Of a stretch of DNA of 64,000 bases, positions 32,733 through 42,684 are shown one piece after another. Within the stretch, counting starts at the first letter, position 1. Each line of letters begins with the position of its first letter. Under the pieces are notes generated by a model. It was not told where the DNA came from, did no database searches, and saw nothing but the letters and a program-made list of their open reading frames with translations. The stretch comes from Bryopsis sp. KO-2023 (Eukaryota; Chlorophyta; Ulvophyceae; Bryopsidales; Bryopsidaceae). The stretch is from contig BSYQ01000002.1 of the NCBI GenBank assembly GCA_030272585.1, positions 7,998,001 through 8,062,000 of the forward strand. Direction: 5' to 3'. A program made the translations under genes and the position numbers.

Positions 32733-35027
32733 TTGAGACGTTTAGTGAGACAGCGATTTCTAAGAGAAGAGGTCGACGTTCCTCCCATTTTGTTATCATC
32801 CTCTTCGGAGGATAGTTTTGTTTCGGCTGTTTCGGACGATAGTTTCATTTCAGCTGTTTCGGCGAGTGGCAGTGGTTCTACTGTCCCAGTTTCCCCTTTC
32901 GCTTCGTCTGTTGTTCCACCTGTTATGGCAGCTCCAGGTCGTAAAGTTCCGGCCTTAGATCCATTCGAAGGCGCATATGGCGTCGCGGCTGCGCAGTGGT
33001 TGGATCATGTGCGTGCGATTCTGGCGATTACGAATTGGACTGCGGAAGAGCGTTTTCAGGAGATCGCGAAATGTCTTAAGGGCAGTGCCCTGCAATGGCA
33101 TTTGAATTGGTGGCATATTAACGTTCCAGCCGGCACGGCGGTGAATATCGCGCTCTGGAATACATGGGTCACTGCGTTTCAAAATCATTGGTCGCTCTCG
33201 CATGCAGACATTTCGCATCAAGTGGCGTCAATTCGGCAAGCTCCAGGAGAAGCCGCTCGGGATTATGGTTTGCGTTTGCGAACCGTTTCCAGGATGATTC
33301 CAGGGCGATATGGTGATGTGGAGTTGGTTCAGCATTTCTGCTCAGGTTTGAGGGACGATTATAAACCTCATATTATTCCATTGAACTTGCCAACTCTTCA
33401 GGAAGCAATCGATCGTGCTCATCAAATTGATTTATGGATGGAGAGATTGAAGGTGGTTCCTAGTAATCCGGTTTCTGCATCGTTTCAAAATGGGTTTTCT
33501 GTTGGTTCTCCGCTTCAGCAATTTTCATCTCCTTTGTTGAAAGCAAACTCTTTTCAACCTTGTGGTATTAACGATACAGTGATGTCTGAGTCTAAATCCC
33601 AGAAGTACAAGAAGCGTCCTAACAATAGGCAAAAGCCTTTTTCTGGTAATCGCAGGAACAATTCGTCACCACAAGGGCTTCCGTTGGTACCTCGGAATTT
33701 TAAGGACTTCATGCATCAAACTCGCTATTCAGTGAGCTTGAAGGATTTGGCTGGGTTAGATGGCTCGACTTTGGTTGATGATTTTAGACGAGAATTTCAA
33801 GGTTGGATGAACCCTCCTTCAACGAGCGCGCAAGTGAATTCGGAACCTGTTCAGTTCGATCAGGAAGAACGTTTGGAAGATGCTATGGCTACTTTTCCCT
33901 TTGAGGTGGATTTTGATGAAGAACAAGATTTCTCTGAAGAGCAGGTGATCTCTTCTTTCATTCCTGCTCCTGGTAAGATTTTTCCTTTGATTTTTCGGTT
34001 TGTGGTTTTGCTTTGGTCTCTGTTGGTGTTTATGTTCTATGGATCTCGATCGAGTCTTTATTATCTTTGTGTGGGGTGTCGATCTGTGATGCGTTTTTTT
34101 CGGTCGTCATCAATCTCGCCTCTCTTCGCGAACTTTGCTATTCGCGGTGTATTTCAATTGAAAGGCTCCATTTGTTCGAACCCAGTATCTGTGTTTCCTG
34201 ACTCGGGTTCCGCGGTATCATTGATTTCCCAGCAAACAATCGCTAAATCTAATCTTCGGTCAAAATTGGTCGCTAACAAGCGTTCTTTTGTGTTAGCAAA
34301 CGGAGATCAGCATACGCCGAAGTTTTTTATTGCTGATGTTCCGTTGGTAATCGGTTCACAAACAGTGTCTGTTTCAGCGTTTGTGACGGACAATTGTCCG
34401 TTTGATGTTCTGTTAGGGGTGGATATCATGAAAAAACATGGTATCATTCTTAATTTTAAAGAACAGAAGTGTATCTTCTCTGGGTCCAAGAAAGCCTTTC
34501 CATTGTGTTCCGTCGAATTGGGTCGGCGTTCGAAAGTGGTGTTAAAGGTACACAAACTGAATCCTTCTGTGAAGTTGCCTTCTCGTCAAACCGAAGGTTC
34601 CGCTGGGTTAGACATTTGTTCCAGTGTGGATGGAATTATCCAGCCTCGTTCCCGTTGTCTGATTTCAACAGGTTTGAGCTTTGTTATTCCCAAAGGGTTT
34701 TATGGTCGCCTTGCGTCGCGTTCTGGATTGGCAGTCAAACATGGTCTGGAGATTGGAGCAGGCGTTATCGATAGTGATTATCGAGGAGAGGTGAAATTTT
34801 TGGTTCATAATCATTCGGACAAACCGTTTCATTTCTCTAAAGATTTTCGAATGTGTCAATTGATTTTGGAACGGATTGCTCTTCCTAAAGTTTCTTCGTC
34901 GTCCAGTTTGAAATCTGCCAACTCGGTTAAATCAGTTAAATCCGTTAGTTTCGCCCCTTCGAAAGGAGAAAAAAACTGCGTAGAACCCGGCCGCGGGTCA
35001 GCCGGGTTTGGATCGACGGGTGTTTAG
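32733..35027 (+). CDS. Gag-protease-dUTPase polyprotein
   Basis: A 764-aa frame. Residues about 75-235 are a retrotransposon gag capsid-type domain (AAQWLDHVRAILAITNW, later WVTAFQNHWS, ARDYGLRLRTVS). A basic, Lys/Arg-rich stretch follows near residue 290; no CCHC knuckle is seen. About residues 475-580 are an aspartic protease (FPDSGSAVSLI, later DVLLGVDIMKKHG). About residues 605-720 are a trimeric-type dUTPase with its motifs in order: GSAGLDICS, GRLASRSGLA, GAGVIDSDYRGEV, and RMCQLILER. dUTPase converts dUTP to dUMP and limits uracil in newly made cDNA. Confidence 0.88.
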   Translation: MRRLVRQRFLREEVDVPPILLSSSSEDSFVSAVSDDSFISAVSASGSGSTVPVSPFASSVVPPVMAAPGRKVPALDPFEGAYGVAAAQWLDHVRAILAITNWTAEERFQEIAKCLKGSALQWHLNWWHINVPAGTAVNIALWNTWVTAFQNHWSLSHADISHQVASIRQAPGEAARDYGLRLRTVSRMIPGRYGDVELVQHFCSGLRDDYKPHIIPLNLPTLQEAIDRAHQIDLWMERLKVVPSNPVSASFQNGFSVGSPLQQFSSPLLKANSFQPCGINDTVMSESKSQKYKKRPNNRQKPFSGNRRNNSSPQGLPLVPRNFKDFMHQTRYSVSLKDLAGLDGSTLVDDFRREFQGWMNPPSTSAQVNSEPVQFDQEERLEDAMATFPFEVDFDEEQDFSEEQVISSFIPAPGKIFPLIFRFVVLLWSLLVFMFYGSRSSLYYLCVGCRSVMRFFRSSSISPLFANFAIRGVFQLKGSICSNPVSVFPDSGSAVSLISQQTIAKSNLRSKLVANKRSFVLANGDQHTPKFFIADVPLVIGSQTVSVSAFVTDNCPFDVLLGVDIMKKHGIILNFKEQKCIFSGSKKAFPLCSVELGRRSKVVLKVHKLNPSVKLPSRQTEGSAGLDICSSVDGIIQPRSRCLISTGLSFVIPKGFYGRLASRSGLAVKHGLEIGAGVIDSDYRGEVKFLVHNHSDKPFHFSKDFRMCQLILERIALPKVSSSSSLKSANSVKSVKSVSFAPSKGEKNCVEPGRGSAGFGSTGV

Positions 35028-35044
35028 CTTTATGTCGTCTTTTC

Positions 35045-36712
35045 GTGATCTCTTCCTTTAGTTTTTTAGAGAAAACTCAGCAAGTAGTTTTAGAAGGGTT
35101 ACCACAGCGGGTGTGGATGAAACGTGAATTTCGTGATCATTTCATTAAGAAACGTCGTATCGTGTCTGATAGACTGAGGTTGTTAGGGGCTTTTACTGAA
35201 AATAGAGGTTTGTTTAATTTTGGGGAATCGGTTCCAGAAAGTGGTTCTTTGAAAAGGAAAGAAATAAACGAGTTGTTTGAATCTTTTTCGAGTATTTTCT
35301 CGAATGATAATAAGCAACTTCCAGGTTATAAACATGAAAAAGTAAAGGGCTTTTTCAAGACAAAGCCAATTCCTTTTTTTAGTAAATTGCCTCAATTTTC
35401 TTCCCATGAATTTTCATTATTACAGGATACGATTACAGAGCTTTTAGAGAATAAGATGATAGAGCCCTGTAAATCCTTGTGGGGCGCAAAGCCTTTAATA
35501 ATCACAAAGAAAGACGGAACCACCAAAGTAGCTATAGATTATAGACCTTTAAACGCTCAGTTAGAAGTGACCCCTTTTCCGATTCCTTCAATAGAGCCTT
35601 TAATGTACAATTTAGCAGGTCATAAATACTTCTCTACTATTGACCTGAAGAGTGCGTACTGGCAAATGGTGTTAGACGATTCGTTTAAAGACTGCACGGC
35701 GTTTATTTCACCATTAGGTCAGTTTAGGTGGTTGCGGATGCCGTATGGTTTATCTTTAGCACCTTTCTTTTACTCTAGAGCATTGGCAACAATTTTCAAA
35801 GGGATTCTTTTCAAGTTTGTCATGTGCTATCTAGATGATATAATCATATATTCGGATACATTAGAAGATCATATTAGACACTTACATAGCGTATTTACGC
35901 GTTTAGAGAAAGCAGGTTTGAAAATCAACGGCAAGAAGTCCTTCTTTTTCGTGTCGGACTTTGTATACTTGGGAAAACGAATTAAATCGGATGTTATAGT
36001 CCCAGAAACGAGAAAGCTCAAGATTTTAGAAGCCTTGTCGGTGCCTTCCTCTTTGGATGATGTGGCTTCTTTCGTCGGTTTTATCCAAAGTTTTGGATCT
36101 CATTTTATTCAAAGTTCTATTGTGCTCAAACCGTGTTTTGAATTTTTGAAAACATTCGGGAAGAAAGAAAAGGGAAAGAAAAGTTTCGGTAGTGTCAGGA
36201 ATCAAGACAAATTAGAGGTGGCTCGTTCAAAAGCATTGGTTAAAGGCGCCTCGTCTTCATCGTTACCAAAAGAAGTAGTTGATGCTTTTTGGAAAATAAA
36301 AGAACAAATAGTTTCGTCAAATGAGGTGGCGTTGCCGGTCTTTGAGTACCCAATCGATGTTTGGTTCGGTTTTTCCTCGGTGGGGGTAGTTATGGTGTTG
36401 TTTCAAAGAATGAATTCCAGGTTTAGAATAATTGCGGGGACTTCGCATGTTTGGGATAAATCCGAAATGGGAGCTCGTGGGTTAAAGAAAATGTTTTGGG
36501 CTTTGAGATTGCTGGTGCGTAGGTTCGGTTTCTTGCTTCGCACATCAGAAGTCACGATTTATTCTCCGTTTAAAAGCATGAACAAATATTTAGAATTTGG
36601 CAATCTACACGCAAATTTGATTTACATTGCGTTGGAGTTAGCCGAGTATCGGTTTGTTTATAAAGATAAGTTACCCACAGGAGTGGATTTCTCTTATCTT
36701 TTGGTTCAGTGA
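35045..36712 (+). CDS. Reverse transcriptase / RNase H region
   Basis: A 555-aa frame 17 bases after the previous one. Reverse transcriptase motifs run in order: SLWGAKPLIITKKDGTTKVA, FSTIDLKSAYWQMVL, RMPYGLSLAPFFYS and the CYLDDIIIYSD active site. The C-terminal part, from about residue 425 (VALPVFEYPIDVWFGFSS), lines up with an RNase H domain but is strongly diverged. The enzyme copies the element's RNA into DNA. Confidence 0.88.
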   Translation: MISSFSFLEKTQQVVLEGLPQRVWMKREFRDHFIKKRRIVSDRLRLLGAFTENRGLFNFGESVPESGSLKRKEINELFESFSSIFSNDNKQLPGYKHEKVKGFFKTKPIPFFSKLPQFSSHEFSLLQDTITELLENKMIEPCKSLWGAKPLIITKKDGTTKVAIDYRPLNAQLEVTPFPIPSIEPLMYNLAGHKYFSTIDLKSAYWQMVLDDSFKDCTAFISPLGQFRWLRMPYGLSLAPFFYSRALATIFKGILFKFVMCYLDDIIIYSDTLEDHIRHLHSVFTRLEKAGLKINGKKSFFFVSDFVYLGKRIKSDVIVPETRKLKILEALSVPSSLDDVASFVGFIQSFGSHFIQSSIVLKPCFEFLKTFGKKEKGKKSFGSVRNQDKLEVARSKALVKGASSSSLPKEVVDAFWKIKEQIVSSNEVALPVFEYPIDVWFGFSSVGVVMVLFQRMNSRFRIIAGTSHVWDKSEMGARGLKKMFWALRLLVRRFGFLLRTSEVTIYSPFKSMNKYLEFGNLHANLIYIALELAEYRFVYKDKLPTGVDFSYLLVQ

Positions 36713-36719
36713 GAAGTTA

Positions 36720-37129
36720 TTAAAAAATGGTGGTTGTTGGAACCTGAGTCTTTATTCAGGATGGGTTTATTAAAAAAAAAAAAAAAAAAAAGGAAATGTT
36801 GGGATCTGAGTCTTTATTCAGAATAGGTTATTATTTAAAAAAAAAAAAAAAAAAAAAGAAAAAACCTGAGTCATTATTCAGGTTAGGTTTAAAAAAAAAA
36901 AAAAGGGAAAAAAAGAGAAAACCTGAGTCCTTATTCAGGTTAGGTTAGGTTTAAAAAAAAAAAAGAGATATAAAAAAAAAAAAAAAGAGAAAACCTGAGT
37001 CCTTATTCAGGTTAGGTATAAAAAAAAAAAAAAAAAAGATATAGCACCTGAGTCCTTATTCGGGTTGGGTAATAAAAAAAAAAAAAAAAAAAAAAAGATA
37101 TAGCACATGAGACATTATTAAGTTTAGGT

Positions 37130-37162
<33 letters not shown>

Positions 37163-37302
37163 ATATAGCACCTGAGTCCTTATTCAGGTTAGGTATAAAA
37201 AAAAAAAAAAAAGATATAGCACCTGAGTCCTTATTCGGGTTGGGTAATAAAAAAAAAAAAAAAAAAAAGATATAGCACCTGAGTCCTTATTCAGGTTAGG
37301 TA

Positions 37303-37337
<35 letters not shown>

Positions 37338-37418
37338 TATAGCACCTGAGTCCTTATTCAGGTTAGGTATAAAAAAAAAAAAAAGATATAGCACCTGAGT
37401 CCTTATTCGGGTTGGGTA

Positions 37419-37451
<33 letters not shown>

Positions 37452-37481
37452 TATAGCACCTGAGTCCTTATTCAGGTTAGG

Positions 37482-37516
<35 letters not shown>

Positions 37517-37575
37517 TATAGCACCTGAGTCCTTATTCAGGTTAGGTATTAAAAAAAAAAAAAAATAAAATAAAA
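36720..37575 (+). repeat. Tandem array of a 'cctgagtccttattcaggtt' unit with A-tracts
   Basis: About thirteen units, each holding 'acctgagtccttattcaggttaggt' (itself an imperfect palindrome) and, from the fifth on, 'gatatagc', separated by A-runs of about 10-30. Unit length varies with the A-run. It lies between the reverse transcriptase frame and the second LTR copy. It is non-coding and probably expands by slippage. Confidence 0.85.
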
Positions 37576-37709
37576 TAAAAAATAAAAAAAATAATAGCTT
37601 TCGAGTCTTTAAAATTATAGAGAGAGGAAAGGTAAAAGAATTTAAGGACAAATCGGGAAATCATGATATATTGCTTGTTTAGGGGGGTTTTAATTTTGAC
37701 CTTTACAGC

Positions 37710-37980
37710 TGTGATGTTTGTTTTTATGACCGCTTTACATGAATGCATTTAAAAAAAAAAAAAAAAAAAAAGATAGAATAAACGGGGTTGGGTAAACCTC
37801 GTACTTGTTTTCGTGCACAAGGTTTATTATTGTGTACGAGGTTTATTGTTGTGTACGAGGTTGTTTTATTTGTGTACGAGGTTTATTGTAGTGTACGAGG
37901 TTTTTCCGTGATAGTGAATTAGGTTTTCGGTGATAGTGAAATAGGTTTTTGATCTGGGAGTTTCGCCTCTTAAGGCGGCA
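37710..37980 (+). repeat. Second LTR copy of the dUTPase-bearing element
   Basis: 271 bp, matching 31472-31742. It is preceded by an 'aggggggtttt' tract and followed by the same primer-binding site and about 45 bases of leader as the first LTR. Confidence 0.8.
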
Positions 37981-37983
37981 GCG

Positions 37984-39159
37984 TTGGTTTCGGAGCAGGC
38001 TGGCTCCCCAGTTTTCTTCTTTTCGTTTATAAGCGAGATCCAGATTATGGATGTTTGGTTAGATCAACCGTTTATTACATGGATGTTTCACCATTTTTTT
38101 GATCCTTCTTCGTCGAACTCTGTTCGTCGTCGGATTCGAGCTCGGGCATTAAGATATTCAGTGATTGCGGGTCATCTTTTTCGTCGCGATAAGCTCGTTC
38201 CCCCCCCTTCTCTCCGACCAAGTTTGCTTTTCGCCGCCCATGATCTTCGATGTCATTTTGGAGTACGCCGGACGCTGGCTCATTTGAGGCAACATTTTAC
38301 GTGGAGGAGTATGGACAGGGAGGTGCAGTTGTATTGCTCTTCCTGTGACGTTTGTCAACGTTGTCGCCCCGCCCCCTTGGCCCCTGCCCGTTATATCTTC
38401 GACTATGTTCCTTGTGCCGGGTGGAAACTGGCATGCGATCTAGCTGTTTTGCCTGGAGACGCCTTTGGTGCCCGTTATATTTTGGTCGTGATCGACCTTT
38501 TCAGTAAGTGGCTCTATGTCATGCCATTACGTTCCCGAGCTTCGTTGGAGGTAGCTCGTGCGTTTACCCCGGTCCTGCAGGTGTTTCCCAGGGTCCGGGA
38601 AGTATTATCGGATAATGGATCCGAATTTATGTCCCATTTTTCGGACCTTTTGGCGTCTCGGAACATTGTTCACAGGCATTCCAGGGTATATCATCCTCAG
38701 TCGAATGGATCAGCGGAGAGGGCGGTGCAGACAGTAAAAAATGCGTTGCGAAGGCTTACAACGCAATATGTTACGGTGCCTTGGAGTTTATTGCTTCCTC
38801 GAATTCCCCCGATTTATAATTCGGGACCCCACTCGGATCTGGGCGTTTCTCCGTTACAAATCATCGCTGCTGGCGGTGGGTTGGATAATTTGGTACGTCG
38901 TCGGCGTTTGGAAGCTCATTGTCGAAGATCGGATCGTATGCAACGGCGCACTCGAGAATTGGGTTCAGTGTCGGCAATCTCGGTCGGAAGTTGGGTATTA
39001 GTTCTGCGGTATTACCCGCGTATCACTTGGCCGGAAGTTTCGGGGCCCTTTCAAGTCGTTCGGATTCCAAACGATGGGTGTGGTGTTTGGATTAATAAGA
39101 GTGATCGTGTTGAATATGTTGCGATGGATTCGTTAGCGTTATATCATGTTCGGGCTTGA
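37984..39159 (+). CDS. Integrase region of the composite
   Basis: A frame of up to 391 aa; integrase sequence is clear from about 38150. It has a zinc-binding domain (HDLRCHFG, then CSSCDVCQRC) and a D,D,E catalytic core (CDLAVLPGD / VVIDLFSKW, LSDNGSEFMS, HPQSNGSAERAVQ), then a C-terminal basic domain without a recognisable chromodomain. Integrase inserts the cDNA into the genome. Its position after an LTR copy is unusual and is explained by the composite structure. Confidence 0.85.
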   Translation: MVSEQAGSPVFFFSFISEIQIMDVWLDQPFITWMFHHFFDPSSSNSVRRRIRARALRYSVIAGHLFRRDKLVPPPSLRPSLLFAAHDLRCHFGVRRTLAHLRQHFTWRSMDREVQLYCSSCDVCQRCRPAPLAPARYIFDYVPCAGWKLACDLAVLPGDAFGARYILVVIDLFSKWLYVMPLRSRASLEVARAFTPVLQVFPRVREVLSDNGSEFMSHFSDLLASRNIVHRHSRVYHPQSNGSAERAVQTVKNALRRLTTQYVTVPWSLLLPRIPPIYNSGPHSDLGVSPLQIIAAGGGLDNLVRRRRLEAHCRRSDRMQRRTRELGSVSAISVGSWVLVLRYYPRITWPEVSGPFQVVRIPNDGCGVWINKSDRVEYVAMDSLALYHVRA

Positions 39160-39439
39160 TTTGATGGTTGTTCTTTTTTCCAGTTGGTTTGGAACTTTGG
39201 TGACGTCGGTGTCGATTATTGTACTTTTCGACACTTTTTGTAAGGTTTTAATTTTGACCTTTACAGCTCGCGCATCGGCAAGGAAAGAAACGGTGGGGTT
39301 GATGGGTCCCATTAATCGGACAGAAACCTCCGCATCAAGAGTTTCTGTCATTTCTCCGCCAGTCGCACTGCGCGTCATATATATTCACGCAAGCGATTTT
39401 ACTTCCACAAGTTCCACACAAGTTGACAAGTGCTACGTT

Positions 39440-39785
39440 TCGTTTTGGTTTCGTGCTGGTTTTGGTTTTGCTTTTGTTTCCCGTTGGAACAGGTGTTTTT
39501 ATTTTGTTGCGATCGACATTCGGAGACGAATGTCCGCGACTGAATTCCTTTCTACCACAAAAATACAAGAAACGTTTCGTTCGGAAAACAAATACGGCTT
39601 AGTTGCGTTCCTTAGTTTTGGTTTTGGTTTTGGTTTTCGTTTTGTTTTCCCGTTGGAACTGGTGTTTTTATTCTGCTGCGATCGACGTTCGGAGACAAAT
39701 GTCCGTGAATGAATTCCTTTCTATCGCAAAATACAAGAAACCTTTCGTTCGTGAAACAAATACGGCTTTGTTGCGTTCACAAGTT
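39440..39785 (+). repeat. Tandem duplication of about 165 bp
   Basis: Two diverged copies, about 39445-39612 and 39613-39785, each with 'ggttttggttttc', 'ttcccgttggaac.ggtgtttttatt', 'gcgatcgac.ttcggagac.aatgtccg' and 'aaacaaatacggct'. They have open frames in parallel but no recognised product. Confidence 0.7.
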
Positions 39786-39795
39786 TGGGCAGTTT

Positions 39796-40045
39796 GGGCT
39801 GGTTGGGCTGGTTGGGCTGGTTGGGCTGGTTGGGCTGGTTGGGCTGGTTGGGCTGGTTGGGCTGGTTGGGCTGGTTGGGCTGGTTGGGCTGGTTGGGCTG
39901 GTTGGGCTGGTTGGGCTGGTTGGGCTGGTTGGGCTGGTTGGGCTGGTTGGGCTGGTTGGGCTGGTTGGGCTGGTTGGGCTGGTTGGGCTGGTTGGGCTGG
40001 TTGGGCTGGTTGGGCTGGTTGGGCCGGTTGGGCCGGTTGTGGGCT
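39796..40045 (+). repeat. 9-bp minisatellite TGGGCTGGT
   Basis: About 27 near-perfect copies of a 9-bp unit. Because nine is a multiple of three, long artificial frames (Trp-Ala-Gly, Leu-Gly-Trp and, antisense, Asn-Gln-Pro repeats) stay open; I do not treat them as genes. Confidence 0.9.
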
Positions 40046-40062
40046 GGTCGGGGGCTGGTTGG

Positions 40063-41325
40063 GCTGGTGGTGATGATTTTGGGCTTGGTGTTTTTTTTGC
40101 TGGGTGTCTTGAGGTGTTGAGGTTGAGGAGTTTCAGAGTGGTGATGATTTTGGGCTCGTTTTTTCTTTGCTGGGTGTCTAGAGGTGCTGAGGTTGAGGAG
40201 TTTCAGAGTGGTGATGATTTTGGGGCTTGGTTTTTTCACTGGGTGTCTAGAGATGCTGAGGTTGAGGTGGTTCAGGGTGGTGATGATTTTGGGGCTTGGT
40301 TTTTTACAGGGTGTCTAGAGGTGCTGAGGTTGAGGTGGTTCAGGGTGGTGATGATTTTGGGCTTGGTGTTTTTTTCTGGTTGTCTAGAGGTGCTGAGGTT
40401 GAGGTGGTTCAGGGTGGTGATGATTTTGGGGCTTGGTTTTTTACAGGGTGTCTAGAGGTGCTGAGGTTGAAGTGGTTCAGGGTGGTGATGATTTTGGGGC
40501 TTGGTTGTTTTACTGGATGTCTAGAGATGCTGAGGTTGAGGTGTTTCAGGGTGGTGATGATTTTGGGCTTGGTGTTTTTTTACTGGTTGTCTAGTGGTGC
40601 TGAGGTTGAGGTGTTTCAGGGTGGTGATGATTTTGGGGCTTGGTTGTTTTACTGGATGTCTAGAGATGCTGAGGTTGAGGTGGTTCAGGGTGGTGATGAT
40701 TTTGGGGCTTGGTTTTTTACAGGGTGTCTAGAGGTGCTGAGGTTGAAGTGGTTCAGGGTGGTGATGATTTTGGGGCTTGGTTGTTTTACTGGTTGTCTAG
40801 TGGTGCTGAGGTTGAGGTGTTTCAGGGTGGTGATGATTCTGGGGCTTGGTGTTTTTTTACTGGATGTCTAGAGATGCTGAGGTTGAGGTGGTTCAGGGTG
40901 GTGATGATTTTGGGCTTGGTGTTTTTTTACTGGTTGTCTAGTGGTGCTGAGGTTGAGGTGGTTCAGGGTGGTGATGATTTTGGGCTTGGTGTTTTTTTAC
41001 TGGTTGTCTAGTGGTGCTGAGGTTGAGGTGGTTCAGGGTGGTGATGATTTTGGGCTTGGTGTTTTTTTACTGGTTGTCTAGTGGTGCTGAGGTTGAGGTG
41101 TTTCAGGGTGGTTATGATTTTGGGCTTGGTTCTTTTACTGGATGTCTTGAGGTGCTGAGGTTGAGGTTTTTCAGGGTGGTGATGATTTTGGGGCTTGGTG
41201 TTTTTACAGGGTGTCTAGTGGTGCTGAGGTTGAGGAGTTTCAGGGTGGTGATGGTTTTGGGCTTGGTTTTTTTTACTGGATGTCTTGAGGTGTTGAGGTT
41301 GAGGTGTTTCAGGGTGATGGTTTTG
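40063..41325 (+). repeat. 72-bp minisatellite, about 17 copies
   Basis: Each unit holds 'ggtggtgatgattttggg', 'cttggt', a T-run, 'tgtctag.ggtgctgaggttgagg' and 'ttcaggg'. Units differ at a few sites and in T-run length, which shifts frames between units. The plus-strand frames (to 248 aa) are by-products. The array follows the 9-bp satellite directly. Confidence 0.88.
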
Positions 41326-42684
41326 TTTCTCACCCTATTCTGGCAACCAACACTTTTTTCACTCACTTTCAATAAGTTCGCTTGTCTTTTTTTTTACAGC
41401 TCTCCACCTTCCTACAAAAATAGTCCAATCAGTTTTTGATAGATTTGGTTGTCCTTTCTGGGGTGAAGCCTCTATATTTCTTTTCCACAGGTCTTTAATT
41501 TGGACCACTCCCCCCCTTGTGTTCTTACGTTTTTTTATTTCCTTTTGACTGACACATCAGTCTCTCACTCTTTTTTCCCAGCCTCAACCTTTCCCACTGA
41601 TTCGAAATACAAAATGAGCTAAAGTGACAGAAACACTGCAGTACTATGATCTAAAATTGCCTTTCATCCACCAGAACCTGAAAACCGTTCTTGAAAGGCC
41701 TCTTAAGTAAACCCCACCATCCTTCCAGGAAACACAAATTTAAATTTGGACCCAACACAGCCCTGCCCACAGATTTCCGATAGAACAGATCCACTTCCCC
41801 CAAAACATTGACACACACACACAGAAGCAAATACCCCTAACCTCCCTATGCATTGATAATCATCTAGGCAGATCACCACTATGGTGAGGGTGTTTATTAA
41901 GGATTCCGAGCCTGCACTCCGAAAGAAACAAACCAATCCCAAAAATTTGTAAAAAAAAAGAAAAAACCCGTTCTTGGAGGGTTTCTAGTTCGAAATATGT
42001 GTTTCGATAAATGTTCTGCTTGTTACTACAAAGAGAGATTAAAAAACAAAATAAGAAAATCCACTGAAATCCATTTCTTTTTCTTTTCTTAGCCCTTTTT
42101 TCCAATAAGGATAAAATATTTCAGTATGTTTGTTTTAAGCCAAGTCTTCCCTGTTCATTTCAGGCTTCATCTATTCTTGTTCATAGAAAACCGATTCTCG
42201 AAAAAGATCAGCCCCAAGCTCAGGTCATTTCATCGCATTATTATCATCATAAAAAACCAAAACTGTAGAAAGAAAAAACGACATCCTTGATGCTGAACCA
42301 AACTGAACATACCCTGATAAGGAAAAGAACAAAAAAACCTTTTTTTTCCTAGTTAATGTTTAGTTAAATTCTTTTTTATGATAATGGGGCCAGACAACTA
42401 CAAGTCGTTTTTCTAGAAGTCAAATTTGCTGCTGCTGATCTGCCCCCAATTTTTTTTCAATCCACTGCTGAGGCCTACCCAAAGTCATAGTGGTGGTGTT
42501 GAATATAATCAGAGTGAAAAAAACAAAACAAAAACAGGATCCTCAGAAGGGTGTCAACCTTTTCTTTTGCAAAGACAAAAAACAAACATTAAACTCGCAT
42601 CCATACAATCGTGAACTTAAATCGCCCCTCAGTCGTGTTTGATATAGGTGCTTTTCAGAAAAGAAATACAATCCACATCATTAC
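41326..42684. other. Intergenic stretch, no confident gene
   Basis: Short pyrimidine tracts and small frames. A segment near 42290-42316 is the reverse complement of the exon-like block at 29574, suggesting a duplicated gene piece; nothing else is recognised. Confidence 0.35.

Larger units (their letters stand above)
31472..39268 (+). mobile_element. dUTPase-bearing Ty3/Gypsy composite
   Basis: Two 271-bp LTR copies (31472-31742 and 37710-37980; TGTGATG...GGCGGCA) look identical. Each is followed by the same primer-binding site (TGGTTTCGGAGC) and leader sequence. Between them lie gag, protease, dUTPase and reverse transcriptase; the integrase part lies beyond the second LTR, followed by a copy of the 'ggttttaattttgacctttacagc' stretch that also precedes that LTR. 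This reads as a composite of two related elements. It looks rearranged, with one or two large breaks, although the component frames are long and open. It is probably young, given the LTR identity. Confidence 0.8.

Noticed and set aside
36720-37575. CRISPR-like look of regularly spaced identical units
   Set aside because: Spacers are only A-runs, the genome is eukaryotic, and there are no cas genes; it is a slippage-prone minisatellite.
39603-41439. Long open frames rich in Trp-Ala-Gly or Gly-Ala-Glu-Val (up to 248 aa)
   Set aside because: They arise from 9-bp and 72-bp tandem repeats whose lengths are multiples of three, with frame shifts between units.
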